The notes under the pieces are model-generated. The model saw only the letters and a list, made by a program, of their open reading frames with translations. It was not told the DNA's origin and made no database searches. Below, piece after piece: positions 21,900 to 28,817 of a stretch of DNA of 28,817 bases (positions are counted from its first letter, which is position 1; the number at the start of each line of letters is the position of its first letter). The DNA is from OFTM10 sp964196195 (GTDB taxonomy: Bacteria; Actinomycetota; Acidimicrobiia; Acidimicrobiales; Aldehydirespiratoraceae): the NCBI GenBank assembly GCA_964196195.1, contig CAXMSE010000044.1, forward strand, positions 1-28,817, written 5' to 3'. A program made the translations under genes and the position numbers.

Positions 21900-22675
21900 C
21901 GCTTCGCGGCCACCGGCACAATCACGGGGCCATCACCGTCGTCGAGCACGCGCACGTTGGCCCCGAAGTGGTGACGTATGAGGTCCTCGGTGAGCACCTG
22001 AGCGGGCGGGCCGGACTCGGCGATGATCCCCTGTGACAACACTGCTATCCGGTCGCCGTAGCGGGCCGCGAGGGTGAGATCATGAAGGGTCGCCACCACG
22101 GTGAGGCCGCTCTCGCGGCGTAGCTCTTCGACGAGGTCGAGCACGTCTTGTTGGTGGCCGAGGTCGAGGGCCGTGGTGGGCTCGTCCAACAATAAGATGC
22201 TCGACTCCTGCACGAGCGCCCGCCCCAGCACGACACGTTGGCGTTCGCCGCCCGACAGTGACCGCACCGCTCGCCTCTTGAACCCGGCGAGATCGAGACG
22301 GTCGAGCACCCGCCGTACCACTTCCCTGTCGTGTCGACTGTCGCCGGAGAAGACACCGCGGTGGGGCGTGCGCCCGAGCAGCAGATAGTCGATGACGGTC
22401 ATGCCGGGTGGAATCAGGGGCACCTGGGGCACATAGGCGATGGCTCGCGCCCGCCGCATCGGGTCGTGCGACGATGCGTCGACCCCGTCGATTTCGATTT
22501 TTCCCGTGAACGCCACACCACCGAGAATCGCCCTCAGGAGGGTGGTCTTGCCTGCGCCGTTGGGGCCGATCACATTGAGCCAGTCGCCTGAGGCGATGTC
22601 GATCGACAGCCCGTCGAGGACCACATGGTCGCCGAGCGTCACCCCCACGTCGCGGGCCGTGATGGTGGCGGTCAC
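21815..22675 (-). CDS. btuD: Cobalamin-type ABC transporter ATP-binding protein
   Basis: The ATPase powers the import complex formed with the two genes upstream. The 286-aa product has Walker A GPNGAGKTT (residues 37-45), Q-loop Gln84, signature LSGGE (140-144), Walker B LLLDEP (161-166) and the switch His in LHDLT, in the arrangement of FecE/BtuD/HmuV proteins. GTG 22675 is chosen: it overlaps the permease stop by four bases (GTGA) and has GGGAGG four bases upstream. The C-terminal ~28 residues (Ser/Pro-rich) are encoded opposite the end of dusB. A cobalamin riboswitch heads the operon and suggests the substrate; by motif alone haem or siderophore import would be equally possible. Confidence 0.9.
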   Translation of the reverse strand: MTATITARDVGVTLGDHVVLDGLSIDIASGDWLNVIGPNGAGKTTLLRAILGGVAFTGKIEIDGVDASSHDPMRRARAIAYVPQVPLIPPGMTVIDYLLLGRTPHRGVFSGDSRHDREVVRRVLDRLDLAGFKRRAVRSLSGGERQRVVLGRALVQESSILLLDEPTTALDLGHQQDVLDLVEELRRESGLTVVATLHDLTLAARYGDRIAVLSQGIIAESGPPAQVLTEDLIRHHFGANVRVLDDGDGPVIVPVAAKRQPPDTKSSAPRGSSTASSRASSQPSGS

Positions 22676-23760
22676 CACACCTCCCGGCGGCTCGAGCGAA
22701 GAACGAGCACAAAGAAGGGTGCTCCGAGGAACGCGGTGACGACACCGATCGGCAGTTCGGCCGGTTCCATCACCGTTCGGGCTGCGAGGTCGGCGAGCAC
22801 CATGAAGGCTCCCCCGAGCAGGATGCAGAGCGGCAGCAGGACCCGGTGACTCGTTCCGAAGGCGAGCCGCACGGTGTGGGGAACGATGATGCCCACAAAC
22901 CCGATCAAGCCCGCCACCGCAACCGCAGCGGCCGCTCCGAGCGAGCTCACCACGACCACCGTGGCTCGAATCCGGCGAGGATTGAGACCCAAGGCCGCAG
23001 CCTCTTCGTCGCCGACGGCGAGCACGTCCAGCGCTCGCCCGTAGAGCAACACCACCACACAGGTCACCACGAAGTACGGGAGCATCAAGGCCACCTCGGA
23101 CCAGCCCGAGGTGGCGATTCGACCGAGGATCCACGAGTAGACCTCCCGGATCACGTCGGTGTTCGACTGGAGCACGTAGGTCTGGGCAGCGGTCAGGAAA
23201 CTGGCCACAGCCACACCGGCCAGCACGAGCGACACCGTGGTGCGGCCGCCGAGGTGGCCGGCCGCGTACGAGATCACCACCGCCACGAGTGCTCCCGCGA
23301 ATGCGACGAGGGGAATCGGGTCGAGCATGCCAGCGCCGTCGCCCAGGTCGCTGGTGATTGCGATGGTCGCCCCTAGACCCGCTCCCGCCGCTATCCCGAG
23401 CAGGTAGGGGTCGGCCAGGGGGTTGCGAAAGGCGCCTTGGTAGGCGGCGCCGGTTACCGAAAGGGTCGCCCCCACCAGCAGGCCGAGCACAACTCGAGGC
23501 AGGCGGATCTCGTTGACGATCGCCGCGTGGGTGGTGCTGAGCCCCGAGTCGATGTGAACACCGGGGAGCCGGTCGATCAGTTCGGCCAGCACGCGCAAGG
23601 GTGCAATGTCGACCGGACCGATGGTGAGGCTCGCCACCATCGCTCCGACAACCACGAGGATCGCTCCGACGAGAGCGCGTGCGGTGAGGCGAGACCCCTG
23701 CAGGTCTTCGTTCTCAGCCACGACGTACTCATCGGCGTCGGTCATCGTGGCCCGCCGCAT
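22672..23760 (-). CDS. btuC: Cobalamin-type ABC transporter permease (FecCD/BtuC family)
   Basis: The 362-aa membrane protein has about ten hydrophobic segments and the FecCD signatures RLPRVVLGLLVGATLSVTGAAYQGAFRNPLADPYLLGIAAGAGLG. ALGLNPRRIRA (the coupling-helix region contacting the ATPase) and GLIGFVGIIVPHTVRL are also present. It forms the transmembrane pore, probably as a homodimer. ATG 23760 shares its first base with the stop of the binding-protein gene (TGATG), and its stop overlaps the ATPase start, so all three are tightly coupled. Confidence 0.92.
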   Translation of the reverse strand: MRRATMTDADEYVVAENEDLQGSRLTARALVGAILVVVGAMVASLTIGPVDIAPLRVLAELIDRLPGVHIDSGLSTTHAAIVNEIRLPRVVLGLLVGATLSVTGAAYQGAFRNPLADPYLLGIAAGAGLGATIAITSDLGDGAGMLDPIPLVAFAGALVAVVISYAAGHLGGRTTVSLVLAGVAVASFLTAAQTYVLQSNTDVIREVYSWILGRIATSGWSEVALMLPYFVVTCVVVLLYGRALDVLAVGDEEAAALGLNPRRIRATVVVVSSLGAAAAVAVAGLIGFVGIIVPHTVRLAFGTSHRVLLPLCILLGGAFMVLADLAARTVMEPAELPIGVVTAFLGAPFFVLVLRSSRREVW

Positions 23761-24620
23761 CAGGCCGCGGCCGCCATCGCATCGGCGATCGCCGCGGCGA
23801 ATTCCACGATCCGTGGTCCCCACCTCGAGGCGACGTCGTCGCTCAGCTCGATCACATTGCCGTTCTGCACGGCCGACAGCTGGTCCCAACCCGGCCTTTC
23901 GGCGACGGTCTCGGCGTCCTGGCTGCAGCAGATGGTGTCGGCGAGGAACACGAGATCAGGATCGGCGTCGACGAGGAACTCATCGCTGAGCTGGGGAAAT
24001 CCGAACGCGGCTCCGTCATCGGCAGGATCGGCCACGTTCTCCAACCCGAACAGGCTGTAGATCTCCCCGGCGAAGGTCTGCGAGGTGATCGAGAACAGGG
24101 TGTTGTCGAGCTCGTGGTAGTAGGTGACACCCTCGCCGTCGGGGGCATCTGCGACCAACTCGTCGATGTCCTCCTGCATGGCTGCGATCAGATCAGCGGC
24201 ATCGCCGGAATGACCCGTCACCGCACCGAGCTCTTCGATCTGTCCGTAGGCATCTGCGATGGTCGCTGCGGTGCCGTGCACCAGGGTGGCAACACCCAGC
24301 GCGTCGAGACCCGATACGAGATCACCCGGATCGAAGGTGATGATCACCAGGTCGGGCTCAAGTTCTGCGATCGACTCCACGCTCGGGGAGAAGCTGTCGA
24401 GCACGGGAAGTTCGTTAGCGGGAAAGTCCGAAAAGCCGTCCACCGCCACGAGGAGATCGGACGCACCGATCGCGAACAATGACTCGGTGCTCGTCGCGGA
24501 TAGCGACACGACGCGCTCGGGGGTGGCCGAGCCGTCCTCGTCATCGGTGGCCTCGCCGTCGTCACCACACGCTGCCGCCAGCAGCATGAAGGCGACAAGC
24601 AGGCCCAACAGTTTCTTCAT
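23760..24620 (-). CDS. btuF: Cobalamin-type ABC transporter substrate-binding lipoprotein
   Basis: The 286-aa protein has a signal peptide starting MKKLLGLLVAFMLLAAAC with lipobox Cys18, an acidic linker, then a two-lobe class III binding fold. RVVSLSATSTESLFAIGASDLLVAVDGFSDFP and ELEPDLVII are typical of the BtuF/FepB superfamily; TICCSQD and RPGWDQLSAVQNGNV mark the second lobe. ATG 24620 is fixed by AAGGAGG seven bases upstream, one of the few strong ribosome sites in the window. That is consistent with translation control by the riboswitch about 80 bases upstream. Substrate assignment to cobalamin rests on that riboswitch. Confidence 0.9.
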   Translation of the reverse strand: MKKLLGLLVAFMLLAAACGDDGEATDDEDGSATPERVVSLSATSTESLFAIGASDLLVAVDGFSDFPANELPVLDSFSPSVESIAELEPDLVIITFDPGDLVSGLDALGVATLVHGTAATIADAYGQIEELGAVTGHSGDAADLIAAMQEDIDELVADAPDGEGVTYYHELDNTLFSITSQTFAGEIYSLFGLENVADPADDGAAFGFPQLSDEFLVDADPDLVFLADTICCSQDAETVAERPGWDQLSAVQNGNVIELSDDVASRWGPRIVEFAAAIADAMAAAA

Positions 24621-24699
24621 CGGATGTCCTCCTTGTGGCTCGAGTGAGTGGCACGAGCGACAGGTCATCCGGTCGCACGAGCCGTCCCTGTCCTCGAGG

Positions 24700-24820
24700 G
24701 TCGGTTCGCTTTGTTGTCCACCGGAAGGCGACCGGACTCATTCCCACCGCCGAAGCGAGAGGACATCACCGTTGCGGGACAGTGCCGGGATCACACCGGC
24801 TTCGCTGTCCGCTGAACGGG
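24700..24820 (-). promoter_or_regulatory. Cobalamin riboswitch
   Basis: Read on the minus strand, the leader of the btuFCD-like operon contains the B12-box core: GAAGCCGGTG, then GATCCCGGCACTG, directly followed by TCCCGCAACGGTGA, the order and spacing of the cobalamin aptamer. Further on is GGGAATGAGTCCGGTCGCCTTCCGG, matching the conserved 3' part. GTTCAGC (24817-24811) and GCGAAC (24709-24704) can close the outer stem. Downstream, GGCTCG and CGAGCC can pair just before the AAGGAGG, and the segment covering the ribosome site is complementary to part of the aptamer. The layout suggests translational control: bound corrinoid would hide the ribosome site and shut off uptake. Confidence 0.88.
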
Positions 24821-24825
24821 GCCGA

Positions 24826-24831
24826 GTCTAG
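24826..24831 (-). promoter_or_regulatory. -10 element for the riboswitch-btuFCD transcript
   Basis: TAGACT on the minus strand lies just upstream of the first paired bases of the riboswitch, placing the transcript start near 24819. A TTGAGC lies 20 bases further upstream, too far for an ideal -35. Confidence 0.45.
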
Positions 24832-24922
24832 GTGCAGATGGGCCCGGAGCGCTCAACCCGGCCGAAGCCGGTCCCACGACCTAGGGTTTCGACGTCCGAC
24901 ACCTCGCGGGAGGAGGTACACC

Positions 24923-25960
24923 ATGACTCGTCGACTCACCGAGTTCAGCCACGGCGCCGGTTGAGGTTGCAAGCTCGCCCCCGGCGAACTGGCGCAGGTC
25001 GTGCGCCGCCTCTCACCAACTGAATCCCCTGATCTCCTCGTGGGCGCCCTCAGCGGCGACGACGCCGCCGTCTGGCGCTTGTCAGCCGAGCGCGCTCTGG
25101 TTGTCACAGCCGACTTCATCACACCGGTGGTCGACGACGCGCGCGATTGGGGACGCGTGGCCGCGGCCAACGCCGTCTCCGACGTCTACGCCATGGGCGG
25201 CACTCCCCTCCTCGCTCTGAACCTCGTGTGCTGGAACACCGAGGAACTGTCCAACGAGCTACTCGGAGATGTCATGCTCGGCGGCCAGGACATCGCCAAC
25301 GACTGCGGATTTGTCATCGCGGGCGGGCACACCGTCGATGATCCCGAGCCTAAGTACGGCATGGCGGTAGTCGGCGAGGTCCATCCCGATCGCATGCTCA
25401 CCAACGCTGGATTGTTGCCCGGACAGGTGCTGGTGCTCACCAAGCCACTAGGGATCGGGGTGATCACCACGGCTCTCAAGCACGGGGCGGTCGACGATGC
25501 CACGGTCGCCACGGCGGTCGCTTCGATGGTTCAGACCAACGCTGTCGCCTCTCGCGTCGCGGTCACTTCCGGTGCTAGTGGTGCAACCGACGTCACCGGG
25601 TTCGGCCTGCTCGGGCACGCCGGCCGTATGGCCGAAGAGTCCGCTGTCGACCTCACCATCGATGTCAGCCGAGTGCCGATCATCGCGGGTGCCCGCGACC
25701 TCGCCATCGAGGGAATGGTGCCCGGCGGCACCGGCCGCAACCTGTCGTGGGTGGCCGAACGCCTCGACATCGACGAGGGCATCGCCGAGGTCGACGTCAC
25801 CCTCCTGGCCGATGCTCAAACCAGCGGAGGACTCGTGTTCGGAGTAAAACCCGACCGCGCCCGAGATGTCATCTCCGAGCTGACGGCCTCCGGGCACACC
25901 GCGTCGGTGATCGGCCTCGTCAGACCCGGAACCGGCCGAATCGCAATCGTCCAGGACTAG
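24923..25960 (+). CDS. selD: Selenophosphate synthetase, itself a selenoprotein (Sec14 encoded by TGA)
   Basis: SelD makes selenophosphate from selenide and ATP for selenocysteine and selenouridine synthesis. ATG 24923 has AGGAGG six bases upstream and reads RRLTEFSHGAG, then TGA at 24962-24964, then GCKLAPGELAQV, in frame with the rest of the protein to a TAG at 25958. The SelD active site is Gly-Ala-Gly-(Cys/Sec)-Gly-Cys-Lys, so the TGA falls exactly on the catalytic Cys/Sec. Downstream motifs include VGALSGDDAAVW, ALVVTADFITPVVDDARDWGRVAAANAVSDVYAMGGTPL and GHTVDDPEPKYGMAVVGEVHPD. TSGASGATDVTGFGLLGH is also present. Total length is 345 residues including Sec, which is normal. Starting instead after the TGA would delete the catalytic loop. 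A -10 TAGGGT is at 24882-24887. Confidence 0.94.
24962..24992 (+). other. Selenocysteine TGA codon with candidate bacterial SECIS hairpin
   Basis: Immediately after the TGA, TCGCC (24975-24979) and GGCGA (24983-24987) form a 5-bp stem closed by a CCC loop. It is extended by AG/CT pairs across a C-A mismatch. The loop lies about 16 bases from the TGA, within the range of bacterial SECIS elements recognised by SelB. The loop sequence is not diagnostic, so this is a candidate. Confidence 0.55.
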
Positions 25961-25964
25961 GGGT

Positions 25965-25991
25965 GAGCTGGTCGGTGATGACCATCAGCTC
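25965..25991 (+). terminator. Hairpin after selD
   Basis: GAGCTGGTC (25965-25973) pairs with GAC and CAGCTC (25980-25991, with a small bulge) around a 6-base loop, starting five bases past the selD stop. It is a plausible transcription terminator, but no T-run follows, only GTTCCTCCC. Confidence 0.4.
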
Positions 25992-26066
25992 GTTCCTCCC
26001 AGCGGCGGCTGGACGCTGCTAGCTGTCGGCTCGCCGCCGTGCCCTTCGCACTCCTAGGGTGCAGGC

Positions 26067-27230
26067 ATGACACGACCTGATGTGGTGATCGTCGGCGGTG
26101 GCATCGCCGGAGTATCGGCGGGTGCTCATCTGGCCGACGCAGGACTAGCGGTGGTGCTCGTCGAGGCCGAGACGACCTTGGCGTATCACACCACAGGGCG
26201 ATCGGCTGCCCAATACATCGAGAACTACGGCAACGACACGGTGCGACGTCTCACCCTCGCCAGCAAGTCCATTTTCGAATCACCGCCCGAAGAGTTCGGG
26301 GACGGGTCTGTGCTGGGCCCGCGGCCCTTGTTGAAGGTCGGGCGAGAAGAGCGCGTCGAGGAACTCGCAGCCGAGGTGTTGGAAGCCAAGGTGCTGGTGC
26401 CGTCGACAGAGTTCATCGACGGCGATGCCGCTCGGTCGATTCTTCCGATCCTGCGCGACGACATCGCCGGAGCGTTGTACGAACCCCTCTCGATGGATAT
26501 CGACGTGGCCACCCTCCACCAGATCTACGTGAGGTGGTTCCGAGCCCGTGGAGGCGAGATCCGTAGCTCGTCACCGGTCACGGCGATGCGTCCGAATGGC
26601 GACGGCTGGACAGTGACGGCCGGTTCCGAGACGATTCACACAGGTGTCGTGGTGAACGCGGCAGGTGCCTGGGGAGATCGGCTGGCCGAGCTCGCCGGCC
26701 TCTCTCCGCTCGGCCTTCATCCCCTGCGACGAACCGTCGCGATCGCGGCGATCCCCGACCACTACGACACCACCCATTGGCCGCTCACCTCCTTCGAGCC
26801 TGCCGACGGGCCGATGCGGGGCTATGCCAAGCCGGAACCGGGCGGCCTCCTCGTCTCGCCGGCCGACGAGACGCCCTCGCAGCCATGCGACGCCAAGCCG
26901 GAAGAACTCGACGTGGCCCGCGGCATAGCCACTCTCGGCGAGTGGACCACGCTCGACGTTCGCCATGTTCGCTCGACATGGGCGGGGCTACGCACGTTCA
27001 CATCGGATCGCACGCCGGTGGCTGGCTTTGCTCCGGACACACCCGGCTTCTTCTGGTTGGTGGGCCAGGGCGGCTACGGCATTCACACTTCTGAGGCCTT
27101 AGCCCAAGCAACCCGGGCCCACGTCACGGGCGACTCGTTCCCTCAGACCCTCACCGATATCGGCCTCACCGCGGCCGACCTCGCTCCCGACCGGCCCACA
27201 CTCGGCGGCCCGCTCATCGCCGGCCACTAG
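26067..27230 (+). CDS. FAD-dependent oxidoreductase, D-amino-acid oxidase (DAO) family
   Basis: The 387-aa product has the N-terminal FAD fold VVIVGGGIAGVSAGAHLADAG, the sugar-phosphate-binding region TTGRSAAQYIENYG, VVNAAGAWGDRLAEL, and a C-terminal TWAGLRTFTSDRTPVAGF then FFWLVGQGGYGIHTSEALA. This is the glycine oxidase/sarcosine oxidase/DadA-like family that oxidises amines or amino acids; the substrate is not determined by the sequence. ATG 26067 follows TAGGGT (26055-26060) by 6 bases, so it is probably leaderless. Its stop shares two bases (CTAG) with the stop of the convergent membrane-protein gene. Confidence 0.88.
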   Translation: MTRPDVVIVGGGIAGVSAGAHLADAGLAVVLVEAETTLAYHTTGRSAAQYIENYGNDTVRRLTLASKSIFESPPEEFGDGSVLGPRPLLKVGREERVEELAAEVLEAKVLVPSTEFIDGDAARSILPILRDDIAGALYEPLSMDIDVATLHQIYVRWFRARGGEIRSSSPVTAMRPNGDGWTVTAGSETIHTGVVVNAAGAWGDRLAELAGLSPLGLHPLRRTVAIAAIPDHYDTTHWPLTSFEPADGPMRGYAKPEPGGLLVSPADETPSQPCDAKPEELDVARGIATLGEWTTLDVRHVRSTWAGLRTFTSDRTPVAGFAPDTPGFFWLVGQGGYGIHTSEALAQATRAHVTGDSFPQTLTDIGLTAADLAPDRPTLGGPLIAGH

Positions 27231-27676
27231 ACGGGGACCGGGCAGGCCTCGAGCTGGTAGGTGCGTAACCGGAGACGGAGCGTGTAACCCAGCAGCCCGA
27301 TCGCAGCCAGGCCGACGAAGGGTTGGACCGGCGCCCACCACGAGAGCGCTCCCGACGTGCCGATCAGGGCCACGACGGCCTGGTTGCACACCGGGCAACC
27401 AACCGCGAGGAACGATACGAACCCGCCCCACACCGTTCTGGTGTCCTGGCTTTCGGCGAGTTCCGAGCGCGGCACACGGATCGCAAAGATGAGTCCGATC
27501 AGGCCGGCGGTGATGGTGAGAATCACATAATCGATCGGACGGGTGTCGACGGGTCGCCCGAACAGGGGCGTGTCGATCAGATCCGATGGCACCGCGATCA
27601 CCACCGCTGCGACAAGGGTGTAGGGAATCGCCCTCAGCCACACACTCGGCGGCAGAACTCGGAGCTGTTCGATCAC
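27227..27676 (-). CDS. Small membrane protein with CPVCN motif
   Basis: The 149-aa protein has about four hydrophobic helices (YTLVAAVVIAV, YVILTITAGLIGLIFAI, the segment around FVSFLAVGCPVCNQAVVALIG, and FVGLAAIGLLGYTL). The Gly-Cys-Pro-Val-Cys-Asn motif starts at about residue 92 and a further Cys lies near the C terminus (EACPVPV). The paired cysteines at a helix start could bind metal or haem or form a redox disulfide. I recall similar uncharacterised actinobacterial and archaeal membrane proteins with this motif followed by an ALxWxAPxQP stretch, also present here (ALSWWAPVQP). Function unknown. GTG 27676 follows TAGCGT by 7 bases on the minus strand. Confidence 0.72.
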   Translation of the reverse strand: MIEQLRVLPPSVWLRAIPYTLVAAVVIAVPSDLIDTPLFGRPVDTRPIDYVILTITAGLIGLIFAIRVPRSELAESQDTRTVWGGFVSFLAVGCPVCNQAVVALIGTSGALSWWAPVQPFVGLAAIGLLGYTLRLRLRTYQLEACPVPV

Positions 27677-27747
27677 GTCGGTGACGCTACAGCGTGGCCT
27701 GCCACTACTCGATCCCGATGGTTCGCTCGCGAACGCGGGCGGGGAGA

Positions 27748-28754
27748 TCAGGCGTCTTCGCCCTGACCAGGGAACGGTGTGTAGGTGCTGGTGACGTCCA
27801 CCAGATCAGATGCGCAGTATCCGGTATCGGCCTGTACGGCCTGGGCGAGAGCCTCCGCGTCAACGACTTCGCCTAGTTGTCCCGGCTCCACTTCGGCATC
27901 CGAAGTGACGAGTGCGGCCGAGGGGCCATAGACGTTGTAAACCGACAACACGTCGCTAACCATGATGATCATCCATACCTCGAAAAGGCTGGGTTGCAGC
28001 GACTGGGCGACGGCTATCTGTGAGGCCCACCTACCCGTCGCGCTCTGGAAGGCATTGCCCCCGCGGTGAGCAACTGCTCGATCGTCACCTGCCCATTCAA
28101 GAAGAGCACCATGCGCAGGAACACGTCGTAGTTCCCGCACGCACCGGCAACCCGACCCGTGATCTCATAGGTCCCCGGAGCGGCAGCTGGTTCATCCGCC
28201 TCCACTTCGTCAGCAGGAGGCAACCCTTCTGTCGGTTGCTCGATCGGTTCGGCTTCCCCCGCGGCGGTCTCGTCGATCGCCGGCTCGGGATCCGGCTCCC
28301 CTGCTACGTCCTGCGCCACTGTGTCCGCAACAACATCTACCTGCGCCGAATCGTCGACGAGCGACACCACTCCGAAGGCGCCGGCCGCAAGCGCCACGGG
28401 GACGGCCACGGCCGCGATCCTCTTCGTGCGGCGGCTCAGGCCTCGCTTGGTGCCGTGAGGCCGTTCTGCCTCGCCGACATTCATCCTCCCGCTACCCACC
28501 AGCGGACCGAGGGCCTGGGTGACAGCCTCTGCTCGGGTGGTAGCCCTTAGACCGAGCATGCCATCGATGTACTGGGGGTCGTTGCCGTACTCGTGGGCCG
28601 GACGGTCGCCTTCGAGAGCGTCCGCTGTCTCGCGGCTGGGACCCGACAGCGATGACGTGATCACTCGCGCATTGCCGACATCGACCTGGCTCGCGTGCCC
28701 GTTCCACACCGCGTCGGGATCGCTGCTCGAATCGAACTCGATCGAGGGGATCAC
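27748..28754 (-). pseudogene. Membrane-anchored protein of unknown function, frame broken at a G run
   Basis: From GTG 28754 the frame encodes ~125 cytoplasmic residues, a basic RRTKRI stretch, one membrane helix (IAAVAVPVALAAGAFGVVSLV), a long acidic Pro/Glu/Ala linker and the start of an extracellular domain (TYEITGRVAGACGNYDVFLRMVLFLNGQVTIEQLLTAG). It ends early at 28014. In the next frame the domain continues smoothly (GGNAFQSATGRWASQIAVAQSLQPSLFEVWMIIMVSDVLSVYNVYG and onward) to a stop at 27748. The switch falls at five Gs (minus strand, 28062-28058); one more G would join the two frames into a protein of about 335 aa. This may be a sequencing error, a true mutation, or slippage. The family is not recognised. 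Confidence 0.6.
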
Positions 28755-28817
28755 GTCGCTGGTAAGTATCGAGGTGGCGGGGGCGTGGACTCATCACTGT
28801 TCTCACGGCGAGGCAGC

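Noticed and set aside
22676..23134. A longer N terminus for the ABC ATPase
   Set aside because: It overlaps the permease gene in another frame; the GTGA overlap start with GGGAGG gives a normal-length ATPase.
24841..24880. CCGGC-CGAA-GCCGG hairpin between the divergent btuF and selD promoters as a terminator
   Set aside because: It lies upstream of both transcripts' starts, so it cannot end either; possibly a protein site or chance G+C symmetry.
24630..24922. A tRNA-Sec gene between btuF and selD
   Set aside because: The structured bases are explained by the cobalamin riboswitch; no 3' CCA-type acceptor stem pairing with a UCA anticodon loop was found.
27721..27734. GTTCGC-TC-GCGAAC hairpin as a terminator of the broken membrane-protein gene
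   Set aside because: The stem is short, the two-base loop is unfavourable and there is no T-run; kept only as a weak possibility.
1..28817. CRISPR arrays, rRNA or tRNA genes, insertion sequences
   Set aside because: No regularly spaced direct repeats, no rRNA core sequences, no cloverleaf-like segments and no transposase genes were seen.

Overview
The window is G+C-rich, densely packed bacterial DNA from an actinobacterium. The evidence is a mycothione reductase gene (mycothiol is confined to Actinomycetota), and a run gcvH - FHA protein (GarA-like) - MerR (FtsR-like) - DUF151 - MerR that matches the mycobacterial Rv1826-Rv1830 neighbourhood. The extra hpt in that run and a modified GarA suggest a lineage outside the mycobacteria, perhaps Acidimicrobiia; that placement is inference. 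Many genes start 6-8 nt after a TANNNT hexamer with no Shine-Dalgarno sequence, so leaderless transcription looks common.

Region 1 (1-~2865) is the end of an integrated mobile element. It holds a ParB-like nuclease-domain gene cut by the window edge, an excisionase-type HTH gene, an unknown 259-aa gene, and a large serine integrase broken by a small out-of-frame deletion. The element lies inside a MaoC-family dehydratase gene, of which only the 5' part (2862-2966) remains in the window.

Region 2 (2992-9605) is chromosomal: a lipoprotein, mycothione reductase (mtr), an acyl-CoA synthetase, glycerol-3-phosphate dehydrogenase (glpD), chorismate synthase (aroC) and a 64-aa protein. glpD and the acyl-CoA synthetase diverge from back-to-back -10 elements.

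Region 3 (9691-17691) is a long leftward block. A CDP-alcohol phosphatidyltransferase is followed by a sugar nucleotidyltransferase fused to a degenerate phosphomannomutase domain. Then comes gcvH-garA-ftsR-hpt-DUF151, starting from a leaderless promoter, and a separately promoted merR - PD-(D/E)XK-like - gcvT unit. Two glycine-cleavage genes (H and T) therefore flank regulators of metabolism and division.

Region 4 (17699-21899) holds a HIT protein, a SRAP/YedK DNA-crosslink protein, a membrane protein whose reading frame has no normal start codon, a Maf pyrophosphatase and a DusB-type tRNA-dihydrouridine synthase.

Region 5 (21815-25960) is the most striking part. A btuF-btuC-btuD-like ABC importer is preceded by a recognisable cobalamin riboswitch, which indicates vitamin B12 or a related corrinoid as substrate. 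Diverging from it is selD, whose active-site codon is an in-frame TGA (Sec14), so the gene is a selenoprotein that ordinary gene calling would truncate.

Region 6 (26067-28817) has a DAO-family FAD oxidoreductase, a small membrane protein with a CPVCN motif, and an unknown membrane-anchored protein whose frame is broken at a run of five Gs.
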